Part shown: piece after piece, positions 5,361-11,951 of the stretch | How positions within the stretch are numbered: position 1 is the stretch's first letter | How the letters are laid out: each line of letters starts with the position of its first letter | Assembly (NCBI GenBank): GCA_016287555.1 | Contig: JAEFAK010000039.1 | Location: 1 to 11,951 of the forward strand | Direction: 5' to 3' | Origin: Oscillospiraceae bacterium | GTDB taxonomy: Bacteria > Bacillota > Clostridia > Oscillospirales > Oscillospiraceae | DNA length: 11,951 bases | The notes under the pieces: model-generated | The model's database searches: none | The model's input: the letters and a program-made list of their open reading frames with translations, nothing else | Told to the model about the DNA's origin: nothing | Position numbers and translations under genes: made by a program

Positions 5361-7487
5361 TTACATGATGGCGTCCATGTCGAGAGCGGGATGGCCCTTC
5401 TCGGCGAGGAACGCAAGGACTCCCTCGGAGTCGGTGGCTATCGTCTCGTCGCAGATCATGTCGGCGAAGTTGTCGATGCCGAAGAGCTTCTTCGCGGTCC
5501 TGTTGACGCGCTCGGCGACGTCGTCCTTGAGCTCCTTGGGCATCCAGACGATGCGGCGCAGGCCGCCCTCGGCGGCGATGAACTTGCCGGAGCTGATGAA
5601 GTGGCGGCCGTGGCCCATGAAGCCGGGGGTCTGCACGCCGCCGCCCGTCATGGAGGCGAGCTCGCCGAAGGTCATGCCGGTCGGGGTCATGCCGGCGTAC
5701 TCGCGGTTGACGACGACGACGCCGTTGGCCTCGGGCATGATGCCGCAGATGCATTCGAAGCAGCCGCAGCTGGTCATCGGGTCCTCAAGGATGGAGTAGA
5801 GGGTGACGTTCTCGATGGCGCCGTGGGTCGCGCTGTTGACAGCCTTGTTGACCTCGGTGTAGGAGCCGAGGCGCTCGTCGATGAGGCCCTGCTTGGGTAT
5901 CGGCTGGCAGGGGCCGGCCGGGGTGAGCTCCTTGGTGGCCTTGGCGTCGAGCCAGCTGACCGCGCCGCACAGGCCGAGACGCTCGGGGGTGACGACGCAG
6001 CAGTGGGACGGGGCGAAGGACTGGCAGAGGATGCAGGTGTAGAAGGTGTCGACGCTGTCGTCGGTCATGGCGTCGAGGCGCTCGTCACGGGCGTTGTAGC
6101 GCGGCATGGCCGTCTCGTCGAGAAGAGCCTGGACCTTGGCCGGGTCGGTTATCATCGTGACCTGGCACTTGTCGACGACGCTGGCGAACTGATCCATGAT
6201 GCTGCAGTAGATGACCTCGGCGAAGTCCTTCAGACGAAGGCCGGCCTCGTACGCGCCCTTGGAGACGCGGATGCGGAACATGTTGCGCTGGCCGGTGTGC
6301 ATGACGCCGTCCATGTAGTTGAACCAGGTGTGGATCTTGCGCTCGATGACGGATTCGAAGTCCGTCTGCATCTTCGCGCCGCAGACCTCGACGTAGGTCG
6401 CGAGAGCCATCTCGCCGCCCTCGGGGCCGATGTCGTCGCCGACGACGGTGAGCTTGTGGTCCTCGACCTGGGAGGGATCGCGGGAGATGACGAGCTCGCA
6501 GGTCGGGTTCTTGGAGTTCCAGAACTCGACGTGCATGTCGGCCTTGCGGATTATCTCGCCCTCGAAGGCGGCGGCAAAGCTGACGGGGATGGGTATCTCG
6601 CGGACCTTGATCTTGATGTTGCGCAGCTCAAGGGAGGTCTTGGAGGTCTCGGCATGGTCGGTGACGCTGACCAGAGCGCCGGGGACCTGATTCTCGCCGA
6701 GGTCCACGTCGACGATGACGGGGAAGCCGAGCGCGATGGCGCCGGCGCCGGCGGATACGACGACCTCATTGAGCGGGCCGAAGGTGTTGACGAAGGCGGG
6801 GACGCGCTCCTTGGTGTAGTTGAGGAGCTGACCGAGGTCTCCCGGCGGGACGGCGCCGAAGATGAGCGCGGCGCGGATGGCGACGGTGACGACGTGGATG
6901 ACGGCGGTCACGTCATGTCCGAGGGGAACGACGCGGTACTCGAGGCCCATCTTGACGCCCTCGGCGGCGGCCTGATCGATGACGTCGCCGATGAGGAAGG
7001 TCAGGATGCCCTTGTTCTGGTAGTCCTTGACGACGGCGGCCATCTCGGCGGGCTTCTCGGCATTGCCGAGAACGACGGCGACGCCGGGGATGTCGCCCGT
7101 TACGAGGGGAACGCCGAGGCTGCGGATGACGGGATCGGGCACGAAGCCGATGCCGCCCTCGCCCTCGTAGGGGTTGTCATTGAGCCACTTCAGGCCCTCG
7201 AGGATCTCAGCGCCGACGGCGGTCGCGAGGCCGGCGTTGAGGGCCTCGCCGAGGTCCTCCTTATTGGAGATGAGGCTCTTGAGCACGCCCACGCAGGCGG
7301 GCAGGTCGCCGAGCTTGGTGACCTTGACGCCGGTCGCGGCGTATATGGTGGGGAAGAAGTACGCGGTGTCGGGGAACGCGATTTTTCTGTCCTCACCGTA
7401 TTTGGCTATCGCGTCGTTGACGGCGCCTTCGGTGAGGCCTGCGACGGCATTGGAGCCGGCGTAGATGAGATCGGTAAGAACGCTCAT
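5361..7487 (-). CDS. acsB: Acetyl-CoA synthase, catalytic subunit of CODH/ACS
   Basis: This 708-residue enzyme joins CO, the methyl group on AcsCD and CoA into acetyl-CoA at the Ni-Ni-[4Fe-4S] A-cluster. The ligands are all present: C485, C488, C497 and C507 (in CILCQSFAPSHCC and LGLCG) for the cubane and proximal nickel, and C574-G-C576 for the distal nickel. The spacing (3, 9, 10, 67) equals that of the Moorella thermoacetica enzyme, shifted by 21 positions, so this protein is shorter only near its N-terminus, which in Moorella contacts the CO dehydrogenase subunit. The C-terminus keeps the family ending HPALDMDAIM. Two further cysteines (C579, C581) follow the distal-nickel motif. The start is set by AGGAGGA, 7 bases before ATG. 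The gene is 33 bases after acsE. Maturation probably needs CooC/AcsF-type nickel insertion, encoded upstream. Confidence 0.98.
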   Translation of the reverse strand: MSVLTDLIYAGSNAVAGLTEGAVNDAIAKYGEDRKIAFPDTAYFFPTIYAATGVKVTKLGDLPACVGVLKSLISNKEDLGEALNAGLATAVGAEILEGLKWLNDNPYEGEGGIGFVPDPVIRSLGVPLVTGDIPGVAVVLGNAEKPAEMAAVVKDYQNKGILTFLIGDVIDQAAAEGVKMGLEYRVVPLGHDVTAVIHVVTVAIRAALIFGAVPPGDLGQLLNYTKERVPAFVNTFGPLNEVVVSAGAGAIALGFPVIVDVDLGENQVPGALVSVTDHAETSKTSLELRNIKIKVREIPIPVSFAAAFEGEIIRKADMHVEFWNSKNPTCELVISRDPSQVEDHKLTVVGDDIGPEGGEMALATYVEVCGAKMQTDFESVIERKIHTWFNYMDGVMHTGQRNMFRIRVSKGAYEAGLRLKDFAEVIYCSIMDQFASVVDKCQVTMITDPAKVQALLDETAMPRYNARDERLDAMTDDSVDTFYTCILCQSFAPSHCCVVTPERLGLCGAVSWLDAKATKELTPAGPCQPIPKQGLIDERLGSYTEVNKAVNSATHGAIENVTLYSILEDPMTSCGCFECICGIMPEANGVVVVNREYAGMTPTGMTFGELASMTGGGVQTPGFMGHGRHFISSGKFIAAEGGLRRIVWMPKELKDDVAERVNRTAKKLFGIDNFADMICDETIATDSEGVLAFLAEKGHPALDMDAIM

Positions 7488-7520
7488 ATTATTTTCCTCC
7501 TGAACGGTATTTGAAACGGA

Positions 7521-8306
7521 TCAAAGTTCGAGATAGCTGTCGGCGTAGAGAGTCTCGCCGCGGATGACGTCGCAGGACTTGATGGTCTCCATCAGGCGCA
7601 GGTCGCAGGGATTGACGATCGCGCTCGTGAGGCCGTTCATCATCGCCATGGCGACGGTCGCGCTGTCGATTATGGGTCTGATGAGCTTGGGCATGCCGTT
7701 GGAGACGTTGGAGAGGCCGCCCGTGGTCTTGAAGCCCATATCCGAGCACATCTTGATGAACTCAAGGACTTCCATCTGCTTGTCCTGCATGCCCTTGATG
7801 ACGAGGAAGAGAGGATCGAACCAGAGATCCTCCGGATCCATGCCCTGCTCCATGCCGCGCTCAAGCAGCTCCTGGCAGCAGGCCATGCGCTCGTCGTTGT
7901 CGGAGGGGACGCCCGCCTTCGAGCAGAGGGCGAAGCAGATCGCTCCGTTGGCGGCGGCGAGGTCTATGTTGCCGATGCGGTCGCCCGCGTCGGCGGAGTT
8001 GACTATGGCCTTGCCGCGGACGGGGTTATAGACGCTGAGGCCGGCCTCGATGGCCTTGCTGTTGGCGGTGTCGAGGCAGAGAGGATGATTGTCGAAATTG
8101 TCCTGAATGAGGCGGACGGCCCACTTCATGAGCTCCTCGCCGCCGTTTTCGGCCGGGCCGATGTTGACGTCGAGATAGGTCGCGCCGGCGTCGATCTGCT
8201 CCTTGGCGCGCTTGAGGATGGGCGCGGGATCGCGGTTGGCCATAGCCTCGCGGATGGTGGGCGAGATGCAGTGGATGCGCTCGCCTATGGTGACGAATTT
8301 AGCCAT
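7521..8306 (-). CDS. acsE: Methyltetrahydrofolate:corrinoid/iron-sulfur protein methyltransferase
   Basis: This 261-residue TIM-barrel enzyme transfers the methyl group of 5-methyl-tetrahydrofolate to Co(I) of AcsCD, linking the folate (methyl) branch to acetyl-CoA synthesis. Residues known from the Moorella enzyme are all present: D79 (LCLDTANSKAIEAGL), N103 (IVNSADA), D164 (FDPLF) and N200 (GGLSNVSNG), matching D75, N96, D160 and N199 there. The length matches the family (about 262). AAGGAGGAAA (8311-8320) overlaps the acsC stop, and only 12 bases separate the genes, so translation is probably coupled. MetH-type pterin-binding domains share the fold, but the size and the acs neighbours make AcsE the clear choice. 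Confidence 0.97.
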   Translation of the reverse strand: MAKFVTIGERIHCISPTIREAMANRDPAPILKRAKEQIDAGATYLDVNIGPAENGGEELMKWAVRLIQDNFDNHPLCLDTANSKAIEAGLSVYNPVRGKAIVNSADAGDRIGNIDLAAANGAICFALCSKAGVPSDNDERMACCQELLERGMEQGMDPEDLWFDPLFLVIKGMQDKQMEVLEFIKMCSDMGFKTTGGLSNVSNGMPKLIRPIIDSATVAMAMMNGLTSAIVNPCDLRLMETIKSCDVIRGETLYADSYLEL

Positions 8307-8318
8307 GCTTTTTCCTCC

Positions 8319-9623
8319 TTATATCTTGAGCTCGCGCATGTACTTGACGAGCTGTACGGCTTCGTTGGGGGCGACGAGGACGTTCCAGCCGGGGAGCTTG
8401 TTCTCGACCTCGCCCTTGAGCACGGCGACCTTGCCCGGAAGGATGAGGGTGCGGGTCGTCAGCTTGTTTTCGATGTCCTGCTCGGCGAAGAAGGAGGCGA
8501 TGGAGTTGGCGGAGAACTTGCCCGCCGCCCAGCTGGTCAGGACGGAGTAGCCGCCCGCGTCGGTGATGAGCAGGTTGACCGGCATGCCGGAGCGCTCGAG
8601 CTCGCCGGAGACGACGAAGTAGGTCAGGGCGAAGTCGACCGTCACGGCGCAGGGGCTGTCGGGGCCGGCTCCGTTGATGGGATAGATGCCCGGAGCGACC
8701 TTCATGGGCTTCTGCGGGTCGGTGAAGATGTTCTGCCTCAGGCCGAAGAGCGGCAGCGCCGCCGCGTAAGTCATGCGGTCCATGATGATGACGGAGCCGT
8801 AGCGGACGACGAAGAGCGCGGCCAGCTCGGACTGGAGCACGGGATCTCCCGGCGCGATCGCCGCCGTATCGACGACGGAGGGATAGCCGAAGGAGCGGTC
8901 GCCGTCCTTGAGAGCGGCGCGGCGGATCTGCACGGCGCGCTTGAAGGCGTCGCCCGTGCCGAGATCGAGCACGAGGTTCTTGTTGCCGACGGCCTCGAGC
9001 TTTTCGACGGTGTCGTGCAGCTCGGCCAGGCTCTCGCCGGAGACTCCGAGGACGGAGCCGGCAGCCTTGGCGGCCTCGTTCATGGCCTCCCAGTTGGAGG
9101 CGTCGGCGCCGAGGATGAGAGCGGCCTTGGCCGAGGCGGCGAGCTCGGCGTCGCGCGTCTTCACGATGAGGACGCGGCCGGAGGAGCGGGCCTTTTCGAT
9201 GACCTCGGCTGCGCGGGCCTTGTCCTCGCCGCAGTCGACGCAGACGCACTCGGCGTACATGCGCTCGTTGATGCGCTCGTAGTCGACGGCCTTGAGCTCT
9301 TCGAGGACGGAGTCTATCTCCTCGTCGGTCATGTCGGCGCGGAGCTTGACGGAGAACACGTTGCGGTTGACGAAGGTCTTCTCATGGCGGAGAAGGACGG
9401 TCTCGCCGCCGAGCTTGTGCCCGCCGAGGTCTATGGTCTTCATCGGGGGCTCGGTGGCCTCGCTGAGCTTTGCCAGCGCCTCGGGGGACATGTGCGGGCA
9501 CTTGTCCGCGCTTATCGCGCCCTGGGCGACCTTCATCGAGAAGGCCATGCAGGTCGGGTTTCCGCAGTCCTTGCAGTTGGTCTTCGGAGTGAGCTTGAAA
9601 ATATCGAGTCCTTTAAGTGCCAT
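8319..9623 (-). CDS. acsC: Corrinoid iron-sulfur protein, large (gamma) subunit
   Basis: This 434-residue subunit carries the [4Fe-4S] cluster and binds the cobamide that shuttles the methyl group from AcsE to AcsB. The N-terminal cluster domain has C17, C20, C25 and C42 (NCKDCGNPTC, then DKCPHMSPEAL), the standard AcsC/CdhE pattern. The middle (about 60-320) is a TIM barrel. The C-terminal part (about 325-434) is the corrinoid-binding domain, with the conserved LLITDAGGYSVLTSWAAGKF stretch. The length is close to that of known AcsC proteins. The ribosome site AAGGAGGG (9632-9639) overlaps the acsD stop, 14 bases before the ATG, so the two subunits are probably made in step. Confidence 0.97.
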   Translation of the reverse strand: MALKGLDIFKLTPKTNCKDCGNPTCMAFSMKVAQGAISADKCPHMSPEALAKLSEATEPPMKTIDLGGHKLGGETVLLRHEKTFVNRNVFSVKLRADMTDEEIDSVLEELKAVDYERINERMYAECVCVDCGEDKARAAEVIEKARSSGRVLIVKTRDAELAASAKAALILGADASNWEAMNEAAKAAGSVLGVSGESLAELHDTVEKLEAVGNKNLVLDLGTGDAFKRAVQIRRAALKDGDRSFGYPSVVDTAAIAPGDPVLQSELAALFVVRYGSVIIMDRMTYAAALPLFGLRQNIFTDPQKPMKVAPGIYPINGAGPDSPCAVTVDFALTYFVVSGELERSGMPVNLLITDAGGYSVLTSWAAGKFSANSIASFFAEQDIENKLTTRTLILPGKVAVLKGEVENKLPGWNVLVAPNEAVQLVKYMRELKI

Positions 9624-9637
9624 TTCCCCGGCCCTCC

Positions 9638-10582
9638 TTACATCAGCGCCGCGATGAGCGCGGCTGTCTTTTCAACGGATACGGGGTGACGCAGGATGAC
9701 CGCGTCGGAGCCGGAGGCGAGGCAGGCGGCGGCCGTGACGGCCTCCATCTGGATCCCGCGCTCCTCGCGGGGCCCCCACTCGGGCATGTCGTCCTCGCTG
9801 ACGAGGGCTTCCTTGACGCTCCACGCCTCGGCCGAGACGATGGTCACGACCGGCATGCGGAGCATCCCGTCCTGCTGCTCGAGGGCGGCCGAGCGGACGC
9901 GGTCGAGCGTCGAGGCGACGTACTCGAAGCCGTAGCCCGCGGCGGCGGCGCCGAGGTTCATCACGATGGAGGAGGAGGCGACGCCGAGCTGCGTGAGCAC
10001 GACGTTGAGCTGCTTTGCGAGATTGATGTCGACGGCGCTCTCCGCGCCGAGCTTGTGCCCGTAGGCGAGCGCGACGGCCGCGCCCATGGCCTTGTAGTCC
10101 TCTTCGCGGGCCGAGAGGAAGAGAAGGTTCTCTCCCGTGAGGGCCTCGGCGAGAGCCGTGAAGAGAGCGGTATCCTTTTCTATGTTCTTGCATCCGGCGA
10201 TGACGACGGGCAGCGGGCAGGCTGCGACGGCTTCCTTCGCCTCGGCGACGCAGTCCTCGACGCTCTTGTTCGTCGCGGCGGGATCCGCGCCCTCAAAATG
10301 GAGGCAGACGAAGCTCGCGCCGGGGAGAGAGGCCGCCTTGACGGCGCGCGCGGCGAGAGTGTCCGCTCCCGCGTAAAAAGCGGCGAGCTCGGGGAGACCT
10401 TCCGTCTCGAAGCCGATGTCGGAGACCTCAACTCCGATGAGCGGCGCGGGCTGATCGGGCTTGTCGAAGAAGCAAAGCGGCTGTACGCTTTCTCCGCCGA
10501 GAGTCATCTTGCGCTCCCCGCTGCCGACCTCGACCGTGAAGACGGGGGCGGTGTAGGCGCGGAGCTTTGGTTCAAAAGACAT
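9638..10582 (-). CDS. acsD: Corrinoid iron-sulfur protein, small (delta) subunit
   Basis: This 314-residue TIM-barrel subunit pairs with AcsC and covers the corrinoid at the subunit interface. It has no cofactor motif of its own. The family is recognisable from the opening pattern (FTVEVGSG, then KMTLGGES, FFDKPDQ, IGVEVSDIGFE), from FVCLHFEGADPA at about 111-122, and from NLGAAAAGYGFEYVASTLDR at about 225-244. The length fits AcsD (about 310-325). ATG at 10582 is the first start in frame with these motifs; the ribosome site is weak, with AGGA about 12 bases upstream. A 60-base gap separates it from cooC, and acsC follows after 14 bases. Confidence 0.95.
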   Translation of the reverse strand: MSFEPKLRAYTAPVFTVEVGSGERKMTLGGESVQPLCFFDKPDQPAPLIGVEVSDIGFETEGLPELAAFYAGADTLAARAVKAASLPGASFVCLHFEGADPAATNKSVEDCVAEAKEAVAACPLPVVIAGCKNIEKDTALFTALAEALTGENLLFLSAREEDYKAMGAAVALAYGHKLGAESAVDINLAKQLNVVLTQLGVASSSIVMNLGAAAAGYGFEYVASTLDRVRSAALEQQDGMLRMPVVTIVSAEAWSVKEALVSEDDMPEWGPREERGIQMEAVTAAACLASGSDAVILRHPVSVEKTAALIAALM

Positions 10583-10642
10583 GAGTATACACCATCCTGT
10601 TCCTGAGATATTTGAAATTGGAAAAAGCCTGAAATGAGAGGC

Positions 10643-11422
10643 CTATTTCTTAAGGTTGAGCTTTTTGACTATCTCCGTCAGGGCGAGCCTGGCGGGATCG
10701 TCTTCGGGGACCTTCGAGGTGGGCTTCCCGTCGCAGTCGAAGCGGAAGACCGTCTCGTCCTGGGGGATCGCGCCGATGAGGTCGAGCCCGAATCTGTCTA
10801 TCTCCTCCATGACGCCCGCGTCCACGACGCCGTCCGGCGCGCGGTTGATGATGAGCTTCATCGTCGCGGGATTGAGCTTGAGGTCCCTGACCATCTCCGC
10901 GATGCGGCCTATCGCCTGCACGCCGCGGCGCGAGCAGTCGGAGACGAGCAAGAGGATGTCGATATGAGGCAGCGTGCCGCGGGAGATGTGCTCGAGCCCC
11001 GCCTCGTTGTCGACGACCATGTAGCGGTAGGAGTTCATGTATTTGTCTATCTGGCTCTTGAGAACGCCGTTGACGTAGCAGTAGCAGCCCTGCCCCTGCG
11101 TGCGGCCCATGACGAGCATGTCGTAGTCGTCGCCCTCGGCCAGCGCCGTGGAGAACATGTATTCGGCGTATTCCTGCTTGGTCATGCCGGTCTGCTTGGG
11201 GGAGTTCGGATCCTCCTCGTCGCGGACCATGTTCTCGCGGATGTCGCCGAGCGTGATGTCGACGTCCACGCCGAGGACCTCGTTGAGATTGCTGTTCGGG
11301 TCGGCGTCGACGGCGAGGAGCGGGCCGTAGCCGTTTTTGGCGAGATAGTCGATGAGCAGGCCGCATATCGTGGTCTTGCCCGTGCCGCCCTTTCCTGCGA
11401 CGGCGATTATGGTCGGCTTCAT
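10643..11422 (-). CDS. cooC: CODH/ACS nickel-insertion ATPase CooC/AcsF
   Basis: This 259-residue MinD/SIMIBI-class ATPase assists nickel insertion into CO dehydrogenase or acetyl-CoA synthase. Visible motifs: a deviant Walker A GKGGTGKTT (10-18, both signature lysines K11 and K16), VDADPNSN (38-45) as switch I, the metal-binding CxC pair C113-Y-C115 in GQGCYCYVNG, and VVDNEAG as switch II. The CxC pair is the nickel-binding site at the dimer interface in characterised CooC. Sequence alone does not tell whether it serves the CODH C-cluster (CooC) or the ACS A-cluster (AcsF); the location beside acsB makes AcsF-type work possible. The start overlaps the cooT stop (ATGA, 11422-11419), and AAGGAGG (11430-11436) precedes it by 7 bases. 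Confidence 0.93.
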   Translation of the reverse strand: MKPTIIAVAGKGGTGKTTICGLLIDYLAKNGYGPLLAVDADPNSNLNEVLGVDVDITLGDIRENMVRDEEDPNSPKQTGMTKQEYAEYMFSTALAEGDDYDMLVMGRTQGQGCYCYVNGVLKSQIDKYMNSYRYMVVDNEAGLEHISRGTLPHIDILLLVSDCSRRGVQAIGRIAEMVRDLKLNPATMKLIINRAPDGVVDAGVMEEIDRFGLDLIGAIPQDETVFRFDCDGKPTSKVPEDDPARLALTEIVKKLNLKK

Positions 11423-11619
11423 TCGGCCGCCTCCTTCCTGTCGAGCACTATCCAGCCGTTTACGAGGTCGGCCTCGCGCATCGAGCCCTCAAAGACCGTC
11501 TCGCGCTCCATGAGATCGGTGCATACGAGCCTGCCCGGCTCGAGGCGGAGATGCTGGACGTTTTTCAGAAGTATCCTGTCCGGGGAACGGGCCCCGTCGT
11601 AAACCGTCGAGAGGCACAT
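11419..11619 (-). CDS. cooT: CooT-family nickel-binding protein
   Basis: This 66-residue protein starts MCLSTVYDG. Cys2 directly after the initiator Met is the family hallmark; in Rhodospirillum rubrum CooT, Cys2 binds one nickel per homodimer. The rest (LLKNVQHLRLE, LVCTDLMERETVFEG, then LVNGWIVLDRKE) fits the small beta-rich CooT fold, and the length equals that of R. rubrum CooT. A second cysteine occurs at about 33. It starts 2 bases after the stop of the His-rich gene and overlaps cooC by 4 bases, so the three are a tightly coupled nickel-handling unit. GGGAGGG (11626-11632) is its ribosome site. CooT is thought to help deliver or store nickel for CODH maturation. Confidence 0.85.
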   Translation of the reverse strand: MCLSTVYDGARSPDRILLKNVQHLRLEPGRLVCTDLMERETVFEGSMREADLVNGWIVLDRKEAAE

Positions 11620-11621
11620 GG

Positions 11622-11876
11622 TCAGCCCTCCCTGCCGGCCGCGAGGTCATAGGCCTCGGAGAGGAGCCTGTTGCCCTCGCCGTAGCTCCCGGCCGCAAGG
11701 CGCAGCTTCGCGGCGGCCTCGCCGAGCCCCTCACGCTCGAGCGTGTCGGCGAGCTCGGTCAGCTCGGAGAGATGATGCTCGTTGTGATGCAGCGAGTAGT
11801 GAAGCAGAGCGACTGCCTCCTCGCGCGTCGCAGCGGGGCGGTCGCCGTGGTCGTGATGTTCGTGATGGTCGTGCAT
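11622..11876 (-). CDS. Small His-rich helical protein, putative metal chaperone
   Basis: This 84-residue protein has 11 histidines in two groups: an N-terminal tail MHDHHEHHDHGD (H2, 4, 5, 7, 8, 10) and a helix segment LHYSLHHNEHHLSELTE (H26, 30, 31, 34, 35). From residue 17 on it is predicted almost wholly helical, probably a two- or three-helix bundle with LEREG as a turn. There is no signal peptide or membrane segment. It resembles small His-rich proteins of unknown function seen near cooC/cooT-type genes (possibly DUF8180; this family name is a recollection to be tested). Inferred role: nickel or cobalt binding, storage or delivery. GGCAGGA lies 8 bases before the ATG. It is the first gene of the visible operon, 2 bases from cooT. 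Confidence 0.75.
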   Translation of the reverse strand: MHDHHEHHDHGDRPAATREEAVALLHYSLHHNEHHLSELTELADTLEREGLGEAAAKLRLAAGSYGEGNRLLSEAYDLAAGREG

Positions 11877-11951
11877 TTCGGGTCCTGCCTTTTGTTTTGA
11901 TTTATTTAATAGATGAATTAAATTAAAGTATCGATATCCGAAGGCGCTTTA
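11877..11951 (-). promoter_or_regulatory. AT-rich leader with candidate operon promoter and inverted repeat
   Basis: Upstream of the first gene the sequence turns sharply AT-rich, as expected for a promoter. A weak candidate on the minus strand is TCGATA (11934-11929), 17 bases, then TATTAA (11911-11906), each 4 of 6 to consensus. An inverted repeat, TTTAAT/ATTAAA, spaced by 6 bases (11905-11922), overlaps the candidate spacer and -10 and could be an operator. TATCGATA (11929-11936) is also palindromic. No coding sequence is recognised here, and the window ends before an upstream gene can be seen, so the operon might also start further away. Confidence 0.35.

Noticed and set aside
5289..7514. 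741-codon open frame on the plus strand opposite acsB
   Set aside because: It mirrors acsB, whose catalytic residues are intact. The predicted protein is a low-complexity mix of D, E, G, A, V and L with no family pattern. Such frames arise when GC-rich codons are read antisense.
8085..9689. 534-codon plus-strand open frame opposite acsC and part of acsE
   Set aside because: Same antisense effect; it crosses a gene boundary of the real operon and shows no motif.
10583..10590. TATACT just before the acsD start as a promoter -10
   Set aside because: It ends one base before the ATG and has no -35 at a suitable distance, so transcription would begin inside the gene.
10622..10644. Weak hairpin with a T-run in the cooC-acsD gap
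   Set aside because: On the minus strand a stem of about 6 bp (GCCT/AGGC plus one A-U and one G-U pair) with an 8-base loop precedes a short T-run. It is too weak to call a terminator and starts in the cooC stop codon; at most a mild attenuator.
1..11951. CRISPR arrays, insertion sequences, tRNA or rRNA genes
   Set aside because: I looked for spaced direct repeats, transposase-like proteins with terminal repeats, and tRNA-like folds, and saw none by eye. The gene order is compact and coherent.

Overview
The window is GC-rich bacterial DNA dominated by a long minus-strand operon for the carbonyl branch of the Wood-Ljungdahl (reductive acetyl-CoA) pathway. Gene content (ACS of bacterial type, CooC, CooT, AcsV, an ECF sigma/DUF4179 pair), strong AAGGAGG-type ribosome sites and short intergenic gaps suggest a high-GC member of the Clostridia, plausibly an acetogen or a relative using the pathway; this taxonomic call is inference.

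Left edge, plus strand (1-1069): the last codons of an ECF-type sigma factor run into a membrane-anchored DUF4179-like putative anti-sigma protein, coupled by a TTGA stop/start overlap. A bidirectional intrinsic terminator (1072-1116) separates this pair from the convergent operon.

Minus strand, read from 11876 down to 1127: a His-rich small protein, cooT, cooC (metal delivery and nickel maturation); then acsD, acsC (the two subunits of the corrinoid iron-sulfur protein), acsE (methyltransferase), acsB (acetyl-CoA synthase with a complete A-cluster ligand set), acsV (reductive activator of the corrinoid protein), a DUF3786 protein, a SLOG/DUF1273 protein, and finally an aldo/keto reductase with two [4Fe-4S] motifs. 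Most junctions are overlaps or gaps under 35 bases; the exceptions are 60 bases (cooC-acsD) and 73 bases with a strong hairpin (acsB-acsV). The core order cooC-acsD-acsC-acsE-acsB resembles that of known clostridial acetogens.

Together: AcsE moves a methyl group from methyl-tetrahydrofolate to the cobalt of AcsCD; AcsV re-reduces cobalt that has become oxidised; AcsB joins the methyl group with CO and CoA to make acetyl-CoA. CooC, CooT and the His-rich protein probably supply nickel for AcsB and for the CO dehydrogenase, whose gene (acsA/cooS) is not in the window. The last three genes are the least understood part. Long plus-strand ORFs lying over these genes are antisense shadows of high-GC coding sequence.
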